A DNA stretch of 64,000 bases from Aplectana chamaeleonis (GCA_029168955.1 JAPDOI010000273.1:496001-560000), one strand, 5' to 3'; positions 34,737 through 46,634 are shown, counted from the first letter of the stretch. Numbers and translations: made by a program. The notes: generated by a model not told the origin, from the letters alone.

Positions 34737-35112
34737 AGATGAAGACAGATCGCAGAAAAAAAAACAGACAAGATAAGTGTGAAAATCGTGTGGATCACTC
34801 GACACATCGAATCGCTTAGCCCTTCTCATTAGCACACTTTTTGAGAACCCTTGACAAACACGCATATGAACAAACGGTAAAGTTAGAACTAACGCAGTGG
34901 GTGACATCCTCTATATGTAAAAAACAAAATTCCCATCACTCACCGCGAATGCGTGTGCGCGCGATGCTGCTACGTCCGTCTCCACTCTACTTCGAACAAG
35001 CACACGGAAATATCACACAAAGGCGGCTTTTATACAGCATATAGTCCCTAATCTATAAAAAAACTTAACATCAATGATCTAGCATGAACATTGCTTTTTC
35101 CCTGTAGGTATA
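34737..35112. other. Unassigned sequence with one GC-rich relic
   Basis: Contains a GTGTGCGCGCGATGCTGCTACG stretch at about 34,952-34,973, related to 37,576 and 44,660. Nothing else recognised. Confidence 0.3.
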
Positions 35113-36574
35113 CAGTGCGTTTCATAACTATAAAGGCACCCTATTTTCTTAGGATAACTAGATCGATAGATGGTTTCGGGCACCCTTTTGCACATTTGGC
35201 GACTTGTTTTCTTCCGTATACACTAGTCCACAGCGAATTCCGCCGCAAGATTTTTTCTAGCAATTTTTTCAAAAATTTTCTGCTTTTTTACTGTTTCAAA
35301 ACTATAAAGGCACTTGTCTAAGCGATCGTACAACTGCTATTAGGTGGTCCTTCATTGCAAATAGGAGTGTATCGGGATCTCTTCCGTTAAATTCAACTTG
35401 AAAAACACGGTTACACATGAAATCGCACAACTTCCATATTAGAGTTGGCCTGTTTCGCTTTCATAAGTCAAGAATTCCACCTTAGAGCTCATCACCGCTT
35501 CTGTAGTGCCTTTAAACTGGATGAATCTCTCTGGACAACACACCTCAGATAGCTTTAGTGGAATTATTGTTCAGAATATGTGCCAGCTAGCCAAGAAATT
35601 GAATATTACTACCTTGGATTTGAGCGAAACGAGAGAGGCTCACGTGGACAGCAATATTGTCATCCACTCCTGACTTCGATGATGCCAGAAATACCGACCG
35701 AAATACTTTTTCAGATATTCCGAGACCGTAGGCAACCAATCAGCTTGACTCAAGGATTTTTAAGACGATACCGTAGAGCCAATTAGGTCTACAAACCGTG
35801 ATTGAGCATGTAGCGAAAATTCGACCACGGGACAAGAACGGCATCTTCTTCAAATGACGTCGGGAATAGGGAAAGTCATGGGAGTCGTCTAACGTCGGCA
35901 TGGATCCGGAAGAGACTTTGCGTTCACTGTTGCAGGTTGGCGCACACTCAGTGCCTTATGCTATAACATAGGTGCACCGAGCTTGCGCCAACCTCCAATA
36001 GGGAACGCAAAGTCTCTTCCGGATCCACGCCGATGTTACATTATCGCTAGTTCAGTCGAAATAGACACCATGGAGGCGATAAAGTGCCTGGTAATGACCG
36101 AGGTGAGGGCAGGTTTGAGGAGGACGTCGTCACCAATTTAACTGCCAAGATCCTTCTTGGTAGTGAGCACCAGAGCCGCCTTTGTATGTCCTTCCGACAG
36201 TGCAGGCCTTCTTCTAGTATCTCCAGCAATGTTTTCGATTTATTTGATTCACCTTCAGATCAATCATGCAGCGGTTTTTCCAAAGGAGTGTTCAGACTCT
36301 TGCAACACCTCCACTTGATCTTGATCTTTGGTAGAGAGCGTCAATTCAAGGGAAACTATCGTAAATAGGATAGTGCCTTCATAGTTTTGATTCAGCGTAA
36401 AATCAAAAAAGCTTCAAAAAAATCCTCCTTTTAGAAACTAGAGGAAAAGTTATGATTATAGCAGAGTACGTGTACGGAGAGTACTCGAATACTGACTGAG
36501 GTTCTTCTCATTACGAATTGTGAGTTTGAGAATTTCAAAAAGATAGGGTGCCTTCATAGATTTGAAACGCACTG
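35113..36574. mobile_element. Tc1/mariner-like TIR element, host of a nested miniature element
   Basis: Ends CAGTGCGTTTCATAACTATA and TGAAACGCACTG, with TA directly outside at 35,111-35,112 and 36,575-36,576. CTATAAAGGCACC and GGTGCCTTCATAG words recur just inside each end. The total is 1,462 bp, of which 149 bp is a nested insertion, so the element proper is about 1.3 kb, the size of a Tc1-like transposon. Minus-strand frames around 36,050-36,330 (for example RRRPALSEGHTKAALV) faintly resemble the helix-turn-helix region of such transposases, but they are broken by stops and no DDE core was found. Confidence 0.75.
35890..36038. mobile_element. GTTGGCGC palindromic miniature element, copy 1
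   Basis: 149 bp, ends TAACGTCGGCATGGATCC and GGATCCACGCCGATGTTA. The arms contain TTTGCGTTCACTGTTGCAGG and its complement around a central TATGCTATAACATA. Further copies are at 50,444-50,592, 54,996-55,806 (interrupted) and 60,290-60,437. Confidence 0.9.
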
Positions 36575-36576
36575 TA

Positions 36577-37571
36577 CCATAAAAATTATTGTCAAAAAAG
36601 AAGAAGGTAGAAATCATTTATTAATACGGAGAAAATGATAACAATAATAGTTAGACATGCTGCTGCGGCAAAAATACTGAGACTTTACATTTTTTTAATT
36701 ATTCCAAATATCACCCAGAATTTCGACGCCGAGGCGGTATGCGTCACGCAGAAAGACCGTTGTTATTAGTGCAAGGTGTCTTATATCGATTGTTACCAAT
36801 TTGCATCCAGTCTTCATCCTTCAGCAACGATTTTATACATTTCTCTCTTTTTTTCTGAATTTGTACAATCAGAAATTTTCGTGAAGTATGACGTCAAACT
36901 ACGCGAAGCAGCTGTCAATGAATGAAAGCAGCTCCAACATTTCTATAGGTCGTTGAGGTGTTCAAGATGTGTTGAGCCTTCATTTTTCGTCAACCCTCTG
37001 TTTGATTCGGATGCTCAGGAATCTAAATGTTCAACCTTTTCAGATTCCAAATTAGAGCTGTTGTAAAGACATTTGACGATCAATTCCGGGTCACAGAGCC
37101 TGACTGCCCCGGTATGTATATGCTGTTTCCCATTGCTAATTCAGTGTTGCTTGGTAGTCGAATGGTGTCCATGCGGATTAATCGGCAATATTTGAAGAGC
37201 CGCGAATCAGTCGATCGTGTGTCCCTCAACCAAACCTCATTAAAATTGCCTCCAATATACATATACGCTTCGCTCTGGTACAAATGCTCTAGTTCAACTT
37301 CCAAGCTCGAAAAATTACTCTTTTTTTCGCGTACACATAATTTCCCCTCGAAAAAAAAATTTCAACGCTTTTTCAAAATTGTGTGAATGCAAAATGAAAG
37401 AGACTTTTTTGCTAAGGTAGCGCAGAACACCAGTGAGAATACATACATCAGCACAGGTAAGAGGTGATCTTACCTGTGTACTAGATTGAAAAACGTAAAA
37501 GAACATCCGTTATAAAATCATCAGATTGCATAATTCATTGTTATCCTCTGTACAAAAGCTGAATCTCATCT
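36577..37571. other. Unassigned 1 kb
   Basis: No recognised gene. A 119-codon plus-strand frame at 37,027-37,386 has no family motif. A small dyad AGGTAAGA...TCTTACCT occurs at about 37,457-37,480. Confidence 0.3.
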
Positions 37572-37668
37572 CGCGTGCGTGTGCGCGCAATGCTGCTACC
37601 GTTCTCACTCTTAGGCGCTCTCGCTGTTACTAACGTCCGCTTCGCACACGCACGCGAACGAACCATGG
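37572..37668. repeat. GC-rich hairpin repeat
   Basis: CGCGTGCGTGTGCG at the left and CGCACACGCACGCG at the right form a stem around a loop of about 70 bp. Words are shared with 34.95 kb and 44.65 kb. Confidence 0.6.
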
Positions 37669-38146
37669 GAAATTTCTATCTTGTAAACATCAAAATCAGA
37701 CAACAGGCTTAAACTATCAAAAACTGCGGTTGTGGTTCAGAAGTGGACCTTCACCTGTTCTGACAGGTTTGGCCAACAACACTGTCTGTGCGAAGGAAAA
37801 AAGTGCGCGCTGATTTATTCATTCGTTTCCATTTTCGCTTTCGTCTGGTATATTTCTGCCTTCTTGTAGCCAACTTTTGGATTAATCTTAGCTATGTTTT
37901 CCATCAGAGTTTGCAATTCATCCGTTTTTCGAAATTTTCCGGTTGTTAAGCATTATATTGGTAGACAACCCTCGACAATTAGATGCGGAATAGTTTTAAA
38001 GATTCAAAAAAACTGATTCTGAATGGATTCACTAGAAAAGAACGCTAAAAATGCGGGATCGCTTTCCCGCGCGTTTTTACCAGATCCTGCGAGCAATAGC
38101 GTCTGTTTTCTGATGGCGAAGCGACTTTCGAGTTGCATTCAACTTA
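37669..38146. other. Unassigned sequence
   Basis: About 0.5 kb; no gene, RNA or repeat recognised. Confidence 0.3.
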
Positions 38147-38424
38147 CTGTGCTTCTCAGGGCCAAATTCCGGTCCGCAATTGCGTCTCGACACGCTTTGC
38201 GGCCGCGCGCTTCGGAGTCGCAAGAATCTCCACGGCCGCAGCCGCCGATATGTTGACTCTAGGTGGGTTTTGAAAACTAGAAACTAAACGAAATTGGAGA
38301 AAACTGTATAAAAAACCACATTGAGTCGGCTTTGGCGCTCGAGACTCGACCGACTCGAGCACTTGCGGCCGCAAAGCGTGTCGAGACGCAATTGCGGACC
38401 GGAATTCGGCCCAGAGAAGCACAG
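38147..38424. mobile_element. CTGTGCTTC miniature element, copy 2
   Basis: 278 bp, ends CTGTGCTTCTCAGGGCC and GGCCCAGAGAAGCACAG, TA on both sides. Collinear with copy 1 at 33,966. Confidence 0.92.
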
Positions 38425-39057
38425 TAGTCGGGTTATTTTCCGACCTTCATTTTCAACAAGGTCGGGCATTTTATGTGTTTTCAACAGGGAAGTTAGCCTT
38501 AGAGGAGAGAGCTGCAGACCATCGTTCTCTTCTTGGCTGATTTCTGGCAGATTATTCCATATTGGGGTTGTATGGAAAATCCCTATTTGTATACAGTACC
38601 GCGCAATTTTTTTGCGAAGAAAAAAGCGTTTTTCGGCGTTTTTTGCGCTCACAAACGCCTCATCGTCACAACTTGCGTCAAAGTGGTCCGATTCGGATTT
38701 TGGAGTCATTTTTTGATTGCTTTAATTGAGTCCTATAGATATGTAGTGTTACAAAATGATAGATTCAACTCCAGAATTTCATCGAAAACTGCATACTTGC
38801 ACCACAACCTCCTTAATTATAAACTGATCAGACGGTCATGACGGCAGAAATCTGTCATGTTTTGACTTGTGGTCGATGTGAATTTCAGAAGGAAATACGC
38901 ATTTCTCAACATACCGAAGTTGAAAAGGACTTTTTTACACGTACCATTGCGTTCACCTCACTAAGAGGAACACAAAATCCACCTGAGAAACTCATTTCGT
39001 CAATTTAGAAGTGAGTTATGGCGCTTTTTGAGAGCAAAAAACGCCCGAAAACGCTTA

Positions 39058-40672
39058 CCGTATTTACTCTAATAGAAGTACACCTCTGTTTGAAGTACAC
39101 CTCTAATAGAAGTACACCTAAAAGGGAAGGCTGAGTATTAGAAGTACACCCTCTATTTGAAGTACACCTCTATTAGAAGTACATATAAAATAGAGGTCTG
39201 AGTATTAGAAGTACACCCTCTATTTGAAGTACACCTCTTTTAGAAGTACACCTCTTTTCGGAGTGGACCCCCGGTACTTGGGTAAGTGATTGGCAACACG
39301 AATGTGGCATTTGAGAGAGACCAGTTTGCCCGAGATTTTTTTCAATAATGTGAGGTTTGAATATTCACAAAAAAACTATCGGCCATCCCTTTCTTGGTCA
39401 AAGATTGTTTGTATGGGACAACTTACGATGAAACCTCACGGAACTTCAAATGACCAGGAAAAACCGCAGAGCTAAAGTTCGACGTTGGTGTTATTCGCGG
39501 CGAATTCACGAAGTTTATTTAGGTTCTTCACAAATATTTTTGTTTGATTGGGTTTTAGTCGATCAAAGTCGACTTGTTTTGTCTCTAGACGTTGACTTTG
39601 GCGATGCTTGAAAAACCAAGATTCCACAGCGTTACGAAGATTGGATCAATTACGTAAAGTAATCGCTTATACGACTAGGAAATCAGAAACCACCAATGGT
39701 AGACTTTACCTTTAGTGGATTGTGGACGCAAAGAACTCGCTTCTGGAAAAGCTGTTGTCAGGTCGTTCAAGAACCGCGCTTTTTAATCGCTCTGGACGGC
39801 CCGAAAGGCGATCAGTTGAAGGCAGTGTTCACAATAAATTTCACTTCCGATATCACCTCGGTTTACGGAAGGTCCGATGCCCTGTAGAGCAAGAAAAAAA
39901 ACTTAAAAACCACGCGAAAGACGCGTTTTTGAGATAAAGTAGGCCCTCCCTTTTTCACGCTGATTTTTGAGCCTGGAGGAATCCAGCGCTATTAAGGTGC
40001 AATCAAGCGATCAGCTCACTTATCAGTACTTCCTTGACCTGATTATTCCTGTAATCTGAGTCTTCATTTGTTCACATTGAGGGGGCGGAAGTGGAGCACC
40101 GGGCGGTTCTGGGACACCAAGACGCTTGTTTGCAGCTGTTATTTTGCCGCTCCTGGTTCGTTTTTTTACCGTTTTTTCGACACTGCGAGCCTAGAATCCT
40201 CCTCGCCTATCATTTCACTATGGAAAGTCACCGATGATGTTCATCGTGAACGCTGCCTTTGAATTGTTTTTAAGCATAACAAGTCGATGAAGCTCGTGTC
40301 AACAAAATCGAAAACGAACTTATAATTTTTTTTGGAAGAAATTAACTTGGGAAATGTGTGAATATATGATATCAGAGATTGTGAAAGCATCAGTTCAAGA
40401 GCCTAGTCTGAAGTTTTATTAAATACTAGTTTTTGGTGTTATACTGAAAATCAAGAAATGTGAAGAGTCTACAAATGGAAATTCAAAAAATTGCGCCGGA
40501 TAATAGAAGTACACCCTCTATTAGAAGTACACCTCTAATAGAAGTACACCAAAAAAAGAGGGCTGAGAATTAGAAGTACAGCCTCTATTTGAAGTACACC
40601 TCTAATAGAAGTACATATAAAAAAGGGGTCTGAGTATTAGAAGTACATGTACTTCTAAAAGAGAAAATACGG
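39058..40672. mobile_element. TIR element with AGAAGTACACC terminal arrays, nested in copy 2
   Basis: Ends CCGTATTTACTCTAATAGAAG and CTTCTAAAAGAGAAAATACGG, with TA on both sides (39,056-39,057 and 40,673-40,674). Each end carries an array of AGAAGTACACCTCT-like units: about a dozen at 39,066-39,262 and about eight at 40,506-40,655. The interior includes a GAAGGCAG-type element. No transposase recognised. Confidence 0.8.
39816..40262 (+). mobile_element. GAAGGCAGTGTTCACGAT-type element inside the AGAAGTACACC element
   Basis: Ends TTGAAGGCAGTGTTCACAAT and ATCGTGAACGCTGCCTTTGA. Homologous along its length, in inverse orientation, to 25,327-25,780 in the loop of the 5.4-kb foldback. Non-coding as far as I can see. 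Confidence 0.7.
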
Positions 40673-40700
40673 TAATTTGAAAAAAAATTCCGCAGTACTG

Positions 40701-41197
40701 AACGGTCGGCGTGACGAATGAATAAAATTGCACAAGGCCCATGAAAATTTCTATGCATGAAGGTAAGGTTTTAGAATACCGAAAAAGGTGCTTTAAAGAC
40801 TCGAACAATAATAATTTCCAGAATTTTCTCTGACGTTCGCGTTTTGATACTTTGTTCGCGTGGTTATACGGCTCCCTGTGGATCTCTCATACCAGTGAAA
40901 GCGTAAATAAGAGTCGAAATCACCGCATTTGAGCGATCTTCTGCTACAAAAACATGCAGTCTCCGCCCATTTGTTTCACAATCCCTTCCCTAAGTACGAA
41001 CGCACCAAAATTGACTTCTCAAATACAGCAATCGTAGTCCGCTTTTTAGTACAGACTTTCTAGTACAGACCGAACGAATCTTATAGTCTTTCTACCTCAC
41101 CCACGTCGTCATTAGCTTCGTTTTTTGTCAGTTTCCAATACTACCCCCTCCAAACTTTTGATTTATAGCATAAAATCGATATCGATTTTGAGCGTGT
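40701..41197. other. Unassigned sequence
   Basis: About 0.5 kb; no gene recognised. Confidence 0.3.
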
Positions 41198-41314
41198 ATC
41201 ATCTTGTTCGGAGCCCAATTTACTCTGTTCCTACGCGCGCTTGTGCGGAGCGAGTGTAGAGGCAGCGGAAAAAGTGTGTGGAGATGGAGAAGCAGCGTAA
41301 CTCCGGAACGGAGG
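41198..41314. mobile_element. TATCCTC...GAGGAT miniature element, shortened copy
   Basis: Contains TTCGGAGCCCAATTTACTCT and GCGCGCTTGTGCGGAGC as in the 33,572 copy, and ends CTCCGGAACGGAGG. Part of the interior is missing. Confidence 0.65.
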
Positions 41315-42902
41315 AAATGTTGTCTTAATCCGTTTGATGATATGGTAACACACAACAATGTTTACCACTACCTGGTCCCATCAGCTTATCAGAGAGCTGT
41401 TTCTCCATTACTCGGCGAAGCTGAGAAGTATGACTTCGCACGCGTTCAACACACTGGCATCAGGGTGATGATCTCATTTGATTATGAGGCTGGAATGCCA
41501 CAATTTTCGAGGATGGTTCCTCTCAAGCTAGTGTCCTCGGCAAAAACCTAGTCTAATTTTCATGCACCAAAAAGGCAGGTGGGTCCTGTCAATACCATAA
41601 CGTTTAAGAAATCGTGGAGAAAAAAACGAGGCTAAAAGCACCTCTTTTAGTGCCGAAATTGGACCACCGTCCATTCGCTACGCCACGATTTTCAAGGGCA
41701 TGGTGAGTAGACTGTGTTATGACTTTGAAATCTCAAAGGGCCATTCCGGGTCCGTTTTTCTAGCGTTTAGGACATTATGGCTGTGATAAGTTCCCAACTG
41801 CTTCTTCCGCGAAAAAAATCAGACCCCGCTATTTTAGTGGAAGCTAGACGTGAACTTTGTACTCTTCCAAAATTGCTACATAAGCCGAGCTTGTCCATTG
41901 TGCGCGGGGTAACCTTCAATAAAATACATCTCCGTGGAAACCAGTCTTGACGGCCGTTCATTAACAGCTTTGCCGCTTTTCTGACAGGACGCATAATTGC
42001 ATGCAGAGCTGACAATTTATGTATGCATTCGCGGTACCTCGAATAAATTTCATCTCATTTTCCAATCACTAATCTTTCAGCAAAACAGGCTCTAGAGGGC
42101 CGTTTAAGCCCTTCGAATATCTTGTTTTTCAAAATTTGCCCAGTTTACAGTTGCAGTTCACATCGTCCTTTTATCAACAGGACATTTATCTGTATTTGAA
42201 CACTTCAGCAGACTTTACTATCAGTTCTTTTGCCGTATGTTTTCTCCCTGTTGACCGTCTGTTCGGACGTTTACCGAAATTGTCCACCAATGGTCCGATT
42301 TTTCGATTTAGGTTTACCCCAGCTTGCCAATTTCATGGTTCATTTTGTCCATAAGTATTGTGGTGTAGTTTGTCCATATTCATATAATTCCAGATTACAC
42401 ACCTAAACAATGTATGCAAAGTGGGTTCGACTATCGTTAGAGTAGATTTCTATCCCTAACTAGCTGACTGTACAATCGGCTATATATTAATCACTCCGTC
42501 TGCTTTCGCTCGTTTCCGCCACCTGAAAAAAGCATGACGTCAGGTGTAGAATCGGCTTTCTGTCAACAATCGTGTTGGTGGACGGAGGTGGTACGAAGTT
42601 GTTTTTGCGCTAATTAGTTTTTCGCCAGCGCTATCAATGCTAGATATTGCGCTAGATACTTGTCGACTGACCTCCATGGGTGTGCCTTCCATTCGGTATC
42701 GCACTGATCGTTGCCCTCCTGTTCCCTCCCGTTTTCATCGTTTCAAACCTTTGAATATGTGATGATCGCCCGTGAAAACGCTGTGGACGACATTGATTCT
42801 GCCCAGTTTGTCACTTTTCCTTTATGAATACAACCTCAATATAGCTTTCCTGCATTGCTATTCTCTTCCTAGTTGTATTTATATAGTGTATCTTCTCTTT
42901 CA
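41315..42902. other. Unassigned 1.6 kb
   Basis: No recognised gene. The frame at 41,204-41,551 begins in the miniature element; its later part, after about 41,325, has protein-like composition but no splice-supported extension or family motif. Confidence 0.3.
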
Positions 42903-43300
42903 GAAGTACATGCACGTCTACTTTTCAGGCCTAATTTTAGTATGTACTTCTAATCAGGGTGTACCTCAAATAGATGGTGGGCTTCGTTTTTGAGTCTTCT
43001 TTTTGGAATTCTCATGGTGAGAGTTTTAAAACTATGATTTTCGCGATCAACAGCCATGGAAAGTCGGCTGTTCAGGTCCGAATGAGTCATCGTTCTTAAT
43101 GCTATCGTACCTTTCTAAGCCGCAAACCCATTCTCGAATCTTAATTTTCATTCCCTACCTTATTCTGAAAAGTACTTTTGATAGAGGTGTACTTCAAAAA
43201 GAGAGTTTACTCTATTTTTCTGCTTTTTTTGTGATGTACTTCTATTAAAGGTGTACTCGAATTAGAGGTGTGCTTCAATGGCGAAAATAGAGTAATAGAC
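42903..43300 (-). mobile_element. Degenerate AGAAGTACACC element, reverse orientation
   Basis: Repeated TGTACTTCTA, GGTGTACCTC and AGGTGTACTTC words, and a terminal AAAATAGAGTAATAG, correspond to the reverse complement of the arrays in 39,058-40,672. Short and diverged; boundaries approximate. Confidence 0.5.
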
Positions 43301-43362
43301 GAAAGGTACGGATTCTGGCATCTCATCGTTAATCCAACCACGTAAACCTTACCATTTGTAAT

Positions 43363-43592
43363 GACCGCCCGAACGAGAATGTCCGCTCAGGCGGTCCGCG
43401 TGCGTGCCTGCCGGCCGTCGCGAAGGCATTTTTCGCAATTACAAATCGATCACCAGGAATGTTGGAAGAATAGTGGATAACATCCCAGTCACCTCCCTGC
43501 AGTCGTGAGAGGGTGCAACCAGATAATGCCTCCGCGATGGGCGTTTGGCACGCTCGTCGGCCGCATGGGCGAACAGTCTCATTCGGACAGAC
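43363..43592. mobile_element. GC-rich palindromic element related to 11,303-11,589
   Basis: The left GACCGCCCGAACGAGAATGTCC and right GGGCGAACAGTCTCATTCGG ends are imperfect inverted repeats continuing through CGGCCGTCGCG / CGCGATGGGCG. The right end TCTCATTCGGACAGACTTT is close to the end at 11,570. Confidence 0.7.
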
Positions 43593-44769
43593 TTTGCTTT
43601 CCATGTTGTTGTGCAAACGCTTGCTTGTCGTCAACAAATTCTCCAGAGGACTCATCAGAAACTTTAGTTTGTGAGGGCGATCTCTACTCTGAGCACTTGG
43701 CAAGGTCACTTATTTCGAGTGAAGGAGTTTTCTGTTTTTCAACACTAAGAGATCGTAAGCAATTCTTTCGGTGTTATACATGTTGTTCAAAATAGCTCTT
43801 GAGAGGTTCTCGCGGGAAGGACAAATAAGATGCTCTTCCTTTTCGGTGGAATGCCGAACGTTTATTTTCCCTTATATTCGGAGCGGTGGATTTTTGATGC
43901 ACCACCTCCTGCGAAAATCGTTTTCTTCCAGACAGAGCGAAGAAGACAAGTGGAAAAAATCTATAATTAATTTATAAACTCGCACTCGATCCCCTCTCTT
44001 GCGCTGTTCATGTGGCGGATCAGATAGGAGGTATTGCCAAGCGTAGGAACTAAATTACCGTGATAATTGTGGACTCACATTTCCTGTGGTCTCGCTCATG
44101 AGTGACGTTAATCCGGGTTCACCAAGATTGTATTATGGGTAATTGTTTGGCAACCATCTTATTTTCTCGATTCCGCCTGCATAGCATGAAGTGTCCACTG
44201 TGATTCACCACTGCATTCGTATGTAGAATTTATTATATTTTCGCACAATTTTTTGTGAGGGTTGTTCCTCTATTTGCAACCATTAAACTCAAGTACTGTC
44301 CCGCTTGAGCTTGAGAAGTCGCCAAGTCTGGCAAGCTTTATATGACGGGAAACTTGAGAAGGACTTGGTCATTATTCCTGGATCGTTCTGAGACAGTGTG
44401 TGGATTTCGGCGAGTGATTGATTGCTTTGGCTTGGCCAGTACATGCCGCTCGTTCACATTGACTTTTGAAATTCTTGGTTGTTCGAGCATCCCCCCCCCT
44501 CCCTCTAATTGAACCCATCTGACGCAGCATATGCGCGCAGACGCACGCGATCTCCTGGCAAACGTTGAAAAATAGGGCACCGAAGTGTTCAATTACAGGA
44601 AATAAGGTACTCTCAGTATGCGTCAAAACGAAATTCCAGGAAAGAACGGCGCGTAGGTGCGCGCGCGATGCTGCTCCCTCCATATTTCCTCCGCTTCCTC
44701 ATTTGCTCCGATCATCGCTCTGCAAATACAAGCGAAGGAGTCATGACGACTTGATTTTGACACTGGCTG
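43593..44769. other. Unassigned 1.2 kb with GC-rich relics
   Basis: No gene recognised. A C run lies at about 44,491-44,500. Pieces such as ATATGCGCGCAGACGCACGCGAT (44,529-44,551) and GCGCGCGATGCTGCTCC (about 44,659) match interiors of the TATCCTC-type elements, so one or two broken copies are likely here. Confidence 0.35.
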
Positions 44770-44926
44770 TATACTTTGTTTCGGAGCTAAATTTACTCTG
44801 TTTCTTTGCGCGCTTGTGCGAAGCGAGGCTGGAGACAACGAGAAAGTGTGGGGAGAAGGAGACGCAGCATATGCACGCAGACGCACGCGATGAACGGAAA
44901 TAAACTTCACTCCGAAACAGAGGATA
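44770..44926. mobile_element. TATCCTC...GAGGAT miniature element, copy 3
   Basis: Starts TATACTTTGTTTCGGAGC and ends CTCCGAAACAGAGGATA, with the GCGCGCTTGTGCGAAGCGAG interior. Clearly collinear with 33,572-33,722. Confidence 0.8.
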
Positions 44927-45879
44927 TGTACCAAAAAAACCATTTTATGCTGGTTTTCGTAGGAACGAATCAACTGAAGTGCAGCTTTCGAGATTTCCGA
45001 GTTACTACTGACTTATCTCATATAAAGAAGCTTATCTTAGGGCCTGAATGAATGGAATTTTGAATTATTTTCCCAATGTTTTATGTTTAATGAATACCTT
45101 CAGAAACCCGATTTTTACATACTTGATTCAAATGAATATTAGGGAAACCATTCCAACCGTTTCCCAATTTTTCAACAAATCACTACGTCTTTGATTGGCT
45201 TTCAAATAATAGTCGAAAACGATTTCAGCTTTTTTTGTGGTTGAATATTAAAATTTCTTCACCTGGAACTATCCGAAGTACCTAGTGTATGTTGTAGTAA
45301 ACTCCCAGGTACAGGATCCATAGATATGCAGGGAGAAAACGAATAATTTATTTTATCGAATGAGTTAACTATTCGATTAGGTGAATTACAGTACCGAGCA
45401 AAGTTTCGTGAATGCGGGAGATTTGGCCCACTTGAGAAACAAAAAGGGCCTATGCTTGAAGCTTTCCACCGTAAAATTAAATTTATGAACTCCCAAAAAT
45501 ACCATTATTATTCTTCTTTAATTGCTCTCACCATTATTGATTCATTCAAAAATTAGGATCTAGTGCCCATGTTTAAATGCACAATTGAAATGAATAACCA
45601 CGATCAAATCAGTATTTCAACATTATTATTCCAAAGTAAGCGATATGTTCAGGGTTTAGATTAGTTCTAACCGGATTAGCTGTGCTTCCCTATGCTCTAC
45701 ATTACAAAACATCAGTATCTCGTAGTTATTTTCACTCTCCCCACACCGACTTATCGTTTAGTCCGATTCCGCTAGGTGATCCTTCTTTTTAAGACCATCC
45801 CGTCCGCCGCACCGGCTGCTCATCTTGGAGGCGGCGGCCGCGTGCAGCTGCTTTTACGAAACTGTAGACGCTCAGTGGT
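44927..45879. other. Intergenic sequence
   Basis: AT-rich, no recognised gene or repeat. Confidence 0.35.
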
Positions 45880-45952
45880 GGCGTGGCGCGCCGCCGCGTG
45901 ATTGATGTAGCTGAACTGCATCTCGCTGCACGGCGGAAGTATAAACGACGCC
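45880..45952. mobile_element. Terminal relic of the GGCGTCGTTTATACTTCCG element
   Basis: GCACGGCGGAAGTATAAACGACGCC matches a TIR of the Harbinger-like element at 8,127-8,262. The GCGCCGCCGCGTGATTGATG stretch just before it matches that element's interior. The opposite end is not clear (perhaps near 45,790). Confidence 0.55.
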
Positions 45953-46202
45953 AATAGCACTCCTTCGCCCCTGCGTTTAGGTGAAAAATGCGAAGCAACT
46001 ATTTAGTAAGCAGCGAGTTGGGTCGATAGCGGCTTTCAGAAGTGTTCTCATTCACCATTGCAAAATGCCTTATACAAATTTGAAAGACATCTATGGAAGA
46101 TTGAAAGAGGAAGCAACTGAGGATGAGCAGTAGCCCAGCAAAAGGCGAAAGACCACGCTGTGCGGTGTACTAGTGAGGGTTGATCTACCCAATTAGTTTC
46201 AG

Positions 46203-46387
46203 CTACGCAAAGACGGCATGTTGTCGTTCGAGATGTTCTTCAATTTCGTTATTTTTGTCATGTGTTTTCGCATATTATTAAAACCACATCAGTACTCAAT
46301 CCTCTGGCTAGGTTATCCGTTTAGACTCGCTCATGTTAACATCAGAGAGAAAACCAATACTTTGTGAGGGATCATCTGTAATGATCG
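46203..46387 (+). promoter_or_regulatory. Presumed 5' leader of the sphingosine kinase gene
   Basis: An AG acceptor with TTTCAG context at 46,197-46,202 could be a spliced-leader acceptor. However, several upstream ATGs follow it and a TTAACATCAG acceptor near 46,343 is also possible. No TATA box was noticed. The leader boundary is therefore uncertain. Confidence 0.25.
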
Positions 46388-46634
46388 ATGATGTCGTTGG
46401 AAGTCGAATTGAGCACGGTATTGTCCAATAATTCCTCTCATCAACCCTTCATAACTTCAACTGATGGGAAAATTTCAGAAGAGGGCGCTTCGACCAGCAC
46501 TGTCGTGGTAGAGAACTTTCCACTGGTGAAGAACAGGAGGGCATATCGACCACATCGTGTCAAGTTTGCCTCTGTAGCTGAAGCCCAACAGTATAACAGT
46601 GAGATTCAGAGGCGAATCCGCAGGAAGTTGCCTC
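46388..46634 (+). CDS. sphk-1: Sphingosine kinase exon 1
   Basis: Residues 1-82 plus one base; starts MMSLEVELST and ends before GTAAGT at 46,635. This N-terminal part is rich in Ser/Thr and then basic (RRAYRPHRVKF, RRIRRKLP), without catalytic motifs. An ATG at 46,381 is out of frame. Confidence 0.8.

Larger units (their letters stand above)
38594..40700. mobile_element. CAGTACCGAGC miniature element, copy 2, split by an insertion
   Basis: The left part, 38,594 to 39,057, matches copies 1 and 3 (TTTTTTGCGCTCACAAACGC and so on). The right remnant, 40,673-40,700, ends CCGCAGTACTG. The 1,615 bp between them is a different element with its own TA duplication. Without it this copy would be about 490 bp, the family length. 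Confidence 0.8.

Noticed and set aside
36050..36330. Tc1-like transposase on the minus strand
   Set aside because: Only a weak resemblance over about 40 residues, several stops and no DDE core seen; kept as a remark in the element entry rather than as a gene.
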